A stretch of 17,308 nt of DNA from NCBI GenBank assembly GCA_003157235.1, contig PMJC01000157.1, forward strand, positions 567-17,874, given 5' to 3'. Shown here piece by piece: positions 16,840 to 17,308 of the stretch; position 1 is the first letter of the stretch, and each line of letters opens with the position of its first letter. The notes beneath the pieces were generated by a model. That model saw only the letters and a list, made by a program, of their open reading frames with translations, was not told the origin of the DNA and did not search any database. The position numbers and the translations under genes are program-made. The DNA is from Methanosarcina sp. (GTDB lineage Archaea > Halobacteriota > Methanosarcinia > Methanosarcinales > Methanosarcinaceae).

Positions 16840-17308
16840 ATAAATTTAAGTTTTATTAATATAATATAAAGATTCCGATTGTCATTCTGAACTATTACAT
16901 TTATTTTTTTTAAAAAGTATATCTAGTAATTTTATATAAATCCGCTTTTCTAGCATTGGTTTTTATATTAATTCTCGTTATAAATTACACATTATGCTAA
17001 TTTTCTTTAGTATTTCCAAATAAATAGAATGCGATTTTTTTATCCTCAATTTCTACAGATGTACACAACAAGGCGATCTATTTTCTCAATATGGCATTAG
17101 ATTGAAAATTATTTACCTTTCAATAAATAATAATGTTCAAAATGGGTAAACAAATTATACAGCTATGTACATTTGCGAAATGTAGGTGATATAATAAGAT
17201 AACTTTATTATCTGATGATTACTAGAGTTAAATAGAAAATTTAGCATCCACGCCGAATTTTCAATTTTCTAGATAAATTCTATAATGTGCTACAGCAATC
17301 TGTATTAT
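16840..17308. other. AT-rich region upstream of the mtr promoter
   Basis: No open frame or RNA gene is visible. The sequence is AT-rich, with many TATA-like strings, and runs off the window edge. It may hold further mtr promoter elements and the control region of an unseen neighbour. Confidence 0.4.

Overview
The window comes from a methanogenic archaeon, almost certainly a Methanosarcina or close relative. The main evidence is a complete eight-gene mtr operon (N5-methyl-tetrahydromethanopterin/tetrahydrosarcinapterin:coenzyme M methyltransferase) in the order EDCBAFGH. It sits beside a bacterial-type DNA gyrase pair (gyrB-gyrA), an archaeal YchF/OBG-like GTPase, a cis-prenyltransferase homologue and a tRNA-Arg. 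The spacers are strongly AT-rich and carry transposase debris, which fits the large, IS-rich Methanosarcina genomes.

Layout. 1-4171 (+): gyrB, cut at its 5' end by the window edge, followed after 10 nt by a complete gyrA with a charged N-terminal extension, an acidic tail and a good hairpin/T-run terminator (4223-4267). 4172-5855: a non-coding stretch with a possible 354-bp element bounded by 11-bp inverted repeats, then the decayed 3' part of an IS5-family transposase. 5856-8464 (-): three housekeeping-type genes: a zinc-ribbon/winged-helix protein, a catalytically degenerate cis-prenyltransferase homologue, and a YchF-like GTPase with a cysteine cluster. 8638-8709 (+): tRNA-Arg(GCG) with its own TATA box and T-run. 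8720-11640: nearly 3 kb without a convincing gene, holding fragments of dead coding sequence and small hairpins. 11683-16579 (-): mtrEDCBAFGH, tightly packed, most genes with clear Shine-Dalgarno (SD) sequences. 16584-17308: the mtr promoter/leader side, with a perfect 16-bp palindrome, two overlapping inverted-repeat pairs and at least two TATA-like boxes.

How the genes work together. MtrA-H form the membrane complex that moves the methyl group from methyl-tetrahydrosarcinapterin through the MtrA-bound corrinoid to coenzyme M while pumping Na+. MtrH does the first methyl transfer, MtrA holds the cobamide, MtrC/D/E form the membrane core, and MtrB/F/G are small membrane-anchored subunits. GyrA2B2 introduces negative supercoils. 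The cis-prenyltransferase homologue lacks the usual catalytic aspartate and may be a partner subunit in polyprenyl-phosphate (glycosyl carrier lipid) synthesis; this is the most unexpected protein here. The mtr leader is the most interesting non-coding element.
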